Below, in pieces: positions 59,901 to 64,000 of a stretch of 64,000 nucleotides of DNA (positions within the stretch are counted from its first letter, which is position 1; every line of letters starts with the position of its first letter). The notes under the pieces are model-generated. The model had not been told where the DNA came from and searched no databases. It saw only the letters and a list, made by a program, of their open reading frames with translations. Source of the DNA: Heterodera schachtii (Eukaryota; Nematoda; Chromadorea; Rhabditida; Heteroderidae). The stretch spans positions 2,386,416-2,450,415 of the forward strand of contig SIJG01000003.1 of assembly GCA_023374025.1 (NCBI GenBank), in the 5' to 3' direction. A program made the position numbers and the translations under genes.

Positions 59901-62900
59901 TTTCGATTTTTCCTCTGAAAATTCACTTCAAAAATTTGTCCTTGGTGATGTATTTTTTCTCCAAATCGGCAACAATTCGTTCTTCCTCCCCGTCCTGCTC
60001 CATCACTTCGACCTGCAAAATTTTTTATAATTATTTTCAAATTTTATTTGTTTATTTTTACAATTCCGTGGCGACGTCTCAGCGTAAATTTCCGTTCGTA
60101 GTCGGGCAACGGATCTTTCAGTCCCCAATGGTCCGATGGCGGCTCCGGCGGGTTGTAGGACATTGTTGCCGCTGAAAGAGCAATTAATAAGTCAAATGGA
60201 GGCAGTAATTGGCGCCAATTACGAGTTAATGATGGACCAATTCAGTGAAAAGGATAAAAAAAAATTGAAGACAATCTTCTGAATCGATCCATGCTCATAA
60301 TTGCTTGTGATCATTTGATCATTGATAGAGAATGCCAAATATTACAAACGGAGAGAAAAGCGAGAAATGTGAAAAGCATAGAGAGAAAGAGAAAAAAAAG
60401 AGAGAGGAGAGAGAAAAAAAGAGAGAGAGGAGAGAGAAAAAGAGAGGTGGGAGATGACTCATGATTCGGCTACCAAAGCATTGATCAGATTCTGATCAGA
60501 TTAAACCAAATATTTACGATCAAAAAAGGCACAACTTGAAAGTGAAACTGTGGACCATAAATGGAACCTACAGATTCTGTCTGCCATGAGGGAAGTGACA
60601 TTAAAAATCGGCCATCGGTGATCAGAGAGATGAGCAGTGAAGGGACAAGCGTTAGTTGGTTAGTCAGTTTTTGATTCGATCAGATGTCTGATCGGTGATT
60701 TCACGAGAATTTCCGTGGAAAAAACCCGAAAATTTTCCCGTGATTTTTGGTCCAACGGAGATTCTCGTTTCTTTTCCGATCACTCACACGACTCCGTGTT
60801 CTTCCTTCTCAGCTTAAGCAATTCGCGCGGATATTTCCCTGAAAAAGAGAAAAATAAAAAAATTTAACCAAATATTTTAAAAATAAAATGTACCGTTGAG
60901 AAAATTGCACGTGGTTGTGGGGAAGTGCGACCCGATGCGCTCCATGTACTCACTGCGCAGACGCAATGCTTCAACGAGCGATCTGAAAAATGTAAAATAA
61001 TTTAAAAATAATATTTTAAAATAAAAATGATCATTAGGGATTAAATAAATTTGGCATTTTTTTTTGTTCACCTGGCGGCGGTGCGCAAGTCGTCCAACGG
61101 CACTCCGGACAGTTCTTCTCCGTTCAGACACTGAAAATGGAAGGAACACATAAAAATGATCATTTTCCAATCAATGGCAATTTTTCGGAAATTTACCATC
61201 CGTTGATAATTGACATCGATTGCATCACGGAAAGTGTGCATTTCGACGTGTTGCGGAGAGCACAGCTCACGATCGATGTCGTGGAACTGAACGATGAATA
61301 GCACTTATTTTTGAATCAATTATTAATATATTTGGGGTAAATCCCGGTCATAGGGCCCAAACTCAAAATGAATAAATTTGAAAATGAATTAATTAACTCG
61401 AAAAAATTTGAAAATTAAAATTGTATTATACTTTCTATTCTTGTTTGAATTCAAATTCCAACAGGGAACCAACCAATCCCATTTAGATTTTAATAATCCA
61501 AAAAACCTCAGTTTTAAATTAATAAGATCTTAAAATAAATGCTCTGTCCCTAAAGAAGCCTTTTAAAAAATTAAAATGACTTTTTGAGAAAAGTAAGTCA
61601 TTCCAAAATAATCCCTCCCCAAAAAGATTCTTAAAAAAGTTTCGGCCGGGTGCCTATGTGTTTTATGGTAACACTCCTTAAATCCATAAATCGGTGCGGG
61701 ACCCCAGTACGCCGACCTAAGCTAAAATTACGCTTAGGCTGTCCTTGAATTATCCCTTTTACCGTCCGGGCCAACCCTATTTATCCCCCCCCCATCGGCT
61801 GGTGATTTTCCATCGCTTTTCCCCCCACCCGCTCCTCCCGTGCCTTTTCTGCCCCCACTGCCACCGGTGACATTGGCATCGGATGAGTAATTCCTCCGTT
61901 TATTGTTGTCGGCGTGGCGGGCGAATTGACCGGCACTGGGGACATCGCTGCTGGGGAAATGGATGCCGAAACTGCTTCAAATGCTTTCCTTTCGCGAATG
62001 GACTCCAAACGAATTCTGAGTGGGAAAGGTGAACCGATTAATGAGTTTTAATGGTTTTAAGACTAATTAAGAGAAATGGAATTTTATAATGAAATATAAA
62101 AGGGTATTAAAAAATCACACAGTCAAATTCAAGTGGGATTAATAATCGAAGATTTTGTCGGGACCGGGAAATCAGCTGTCCCAGGATTTAGAATTGGGCA
62201 GCTGGATTGGACTGTGTCCTTTCTATGGATTTTGAATTTAGACCTTTCCCCCGTCTCGACGTTTTCTCGACTTTTTGATACGGTTTGCAACAAAAAGTTT
62301 GGTCTTTGATGACTAATGGATGGTGAAAGAATAATCGCTAATCGCTGTCATTTCGTACAATTTTTTCTTATTTTTCGTAAATGATAACTGAGCTAATGAG
62401 CCTTAAAACCTAAAACATTCTGAAACATTCATCGAACAAAAAATGTTAAAAACAATTTTTATTTTTATTTTTAATAAAATGTTTATTTTGTACGAAATGC
62501 CACCGGACCGATCCAAATGAATGATTTGTCAGATGAACAGAAATAAGGATGGATGAATGGATGGAGCAATTGGAAACAAAGAATTGGAGGGCGGGGGAAT
62601 AAGTAAAACACCCAAAGCGTTTTTTGTTTTGCACGAAGCGAACGGCAGAGAAACGCATAAATAATAAAAATAAAATAAATTGATAAATAAAAATATAACT
62701 GTCCTTTCCCCATTCATTCATTAAACCCATCTGCAAATTGTGTAATATGTTAAAAGGGAAAAGAATGTCTTTGAAATTGAAAGTGAAAGCAAATGGAAGA
62801 GAGAGAGAAAGGGCAGAGAGAGAGAGGGGGGAAGAGAGAAGGGAGAGAGAGAGAGAGAAGAGACAGACAGAGAGAGAGAGAAAAAGAGAGAGGAGAAAGA

Positions 62901-64000
62901 GAGAGAGAGATAGATAGAGAGAAAGAGAGAGAGAGAGATAGATAGAGAAAAAAAGGGGAGAGAGAAACAAAGAGATAGAGAAAGGTGGAGAGGGACAGAC
63001 GACTGAGAGACAGAAACATTCACAAATCAGCAGAATGTTCGGTCAGTCATTCCATCGCATTTTATTATTACGATCGCACAAAGACTAAGAAGGGAGGGGG
63101 AGAGATAAAAAATATAAAAGAAACAGAAAGAAAGTGTCTAAAAAAGGACCCTAGAAAAAGTAAGGGACAGACACAGTGCACGGGGTACGGTAGGACAAGC
63201 AATAGCAGAGGTACGGTACTCCCTTCCAACGAATGGTTCAGCGATACAATAATTTTTTAATAATTCGTGTGTTTGTGTTTTGCTGTTTGTTTGTGATCAT
63301 TGATCGATTGGAAAGGAACGAATGAACAGTGCCAATTAGTCGAACGACCAATCAGCCAAGAGATCAATGATCAAAAATGAGCAGCCGAGAGAGAAAAAGC
63401 GGACATTCCCTCCCCACTCCGCTCCTTATGATCAAACGCACTGCATAACAATGAATGACTGACCACCGATCATTTGATCCCACTCCAATCACTCACTGTT
63501 GTTGTTGCTGTTGCGATTGCTGCTGATGCGTTGGCGGCGGTTGCAGCGACAGTCGTCGTCCCCCCGGGTGTTGGTGGTGACTCTGCGGTCCGCCGGCGGA
63601 CAGCGACGGCGGCGCCTCTTGGCCAAGCGACGAGTTGGGCCGAAGAGAGGCGGGGGAAAGCGAATGGACCTCGGCAAGTCTGTTCAAGAGGGGTTAATGG
63701 TGCCGTTGATGAGTGTTATGGGACAAATTATAACGGCATTTTTAGGGTGGGGTAAGGAGGGGAGAGTTACGGCACTCGCATGGCAATGGCACGCACACAA
63801 AATGTAAAGGCGAGGGTTTAAGCATTTTTTAAATGATCTGTTAAAAATTGTGTCCATTTGTCCACCTGTTGGAGATTTGGCGTTGAAGCGCGTTCTTCGT
63901 CTCATGAATTTCGATCGGATATTGGGACAGCTCATAAGGCGAACTGATCAGATGGCCGGAGAAGGAGCCGCTGCCGATCATTGACTGGAAAGGGCCCAAC
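56978..64000 (-). CDS. AMPD: AMP deaminase (5' end outside window)
   Basis: A many-exon gene reading leftwards; the C-terminus is [13 protein letters not shown], stop at 56978. Diagnostic blocks in protein order: [12 protein letters not shown] (about 61110), [20 protein letters not shown] (59825), [17 protein letters not shown] with the zinc-binding HxH (59640), MNHK joined to [17 protein letters not shown] (59480 and 59390), [16 protein letters not shown] (59190), [42 protein letters not shown] [11 protein letters not shown] and [11 protein letters not shown] with the catalytic Asp (57510). The enzyme turns AMP into IMP in the cytosol. Upstream exons (62020-61790, 63690-63490, 64000-63855) are Ser/Pro/Gln-rich, as in the variable N-termini of this family. 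Their order is inferred from splice signals. Confidence 0.92.
60360..60455. repeat. AGAGAG/GAAAAA low-complexity tract in AMPD intron
   Basis: Purine-rich simple repeat between AMPD exons; no other content. Confidence 0.75.
62795..63005. repeat. (GA)n and GATA simple repeat in AMPD intron
   Basis: About 200 bp of GAGAGA with short GATAGATAGA interruptions, in the large intron 62060-63480. Long Leu/Ser/Phe frames on the opposite strand come only from this composition. Confidence 0.85.

Noticed and set aside
62446..63023. Minus-strand Leu/Ser/Phe frames resembling membrane proteins
   Set aside because: Complement of a (GA)n repeat within an AMPD intron.

Overview
The window looks like a gene-dense stretch of nuclear DNA from a nematode. 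Genes are split by many short introns (about 45 to 300 bp) ending in TTTCAG-type sites. Several genes have such a site just upstream of the ATG, as expected for spliced-leader trans-splicing. The gene set is animal and nematode-like: class 2 (lips-type) lipase, DEG/ENaC channel, G-protein gamma, RalGAP-beta, AMP deaminase. The AT-rich spacers, poly-G tracts and MITEs fit a plant-parasitic tylenchid (cyst nematode type), but the species is an inference. Gene models were built by joining exons so that phase, splice dinucleotides and family motifs agree; several sum to whole codon numbers.

Layout. 1-1376 (-): 3' part of an unrecognised coiled-coil gene. 1420-2440: nested fold-back repeat. 2794-13594 (+): a close-packed run of five genes (degenerate macro-domain protein, FLYWCH-like zinc-finger protein, RBMX2 splicing factor, small membrane protein, and a 1120-residue protein with three Plus-3 domains), possibly an operon. 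14709-20453 (+): a tandem duplication of the ribosome-biogenesis gene LTV1. Copy A is full length but carries an 811-bp MITE inside what appears to be a new intron; copy B lacks the middle of the protein. 20454-24544: mostly empty, low-complexity. 24545-26599 (+): secreted class 2 lipase. 26897-34636 (-): DEG/ENaC channel, with a secreted OTU-type cysteine protease gene (29414-30840, +) inside one intron. 34902-35213 (-): G-protein gamma subunit. 37010-53365 (-): a 16-kb RALGAPB orthologue of about 33 exons, several introns of which hold inverted-repeat elements. 53771-54743 (+): CENP-B/pogo-like DNA-binding protein. 54850-55467 (-): Rpp21-like RNase P subunit. 55567-56454 (-): C2H2 zinc-finger protein. 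56978 to the right edge (-): AMP deaminase, 5' end outside the window.

Most genes are housekeeping or signalling genes: rRNA processing (LTV1, Rpp21), splicing (RBMX2), Ral and heterotrimeric G-protein signalling (RALGAPB, G gamma), purine metabolism (AMPD). The most unusual items are the triple Plus-3 protein, the LTV1 pair with its MITE-bearing intron, and the nested secreted OTU protease. I saw no rRNA, tRNA or CRISPR array. Two or three isolated +1 frame breaks inside otherwise clean genes look like assembly indels.
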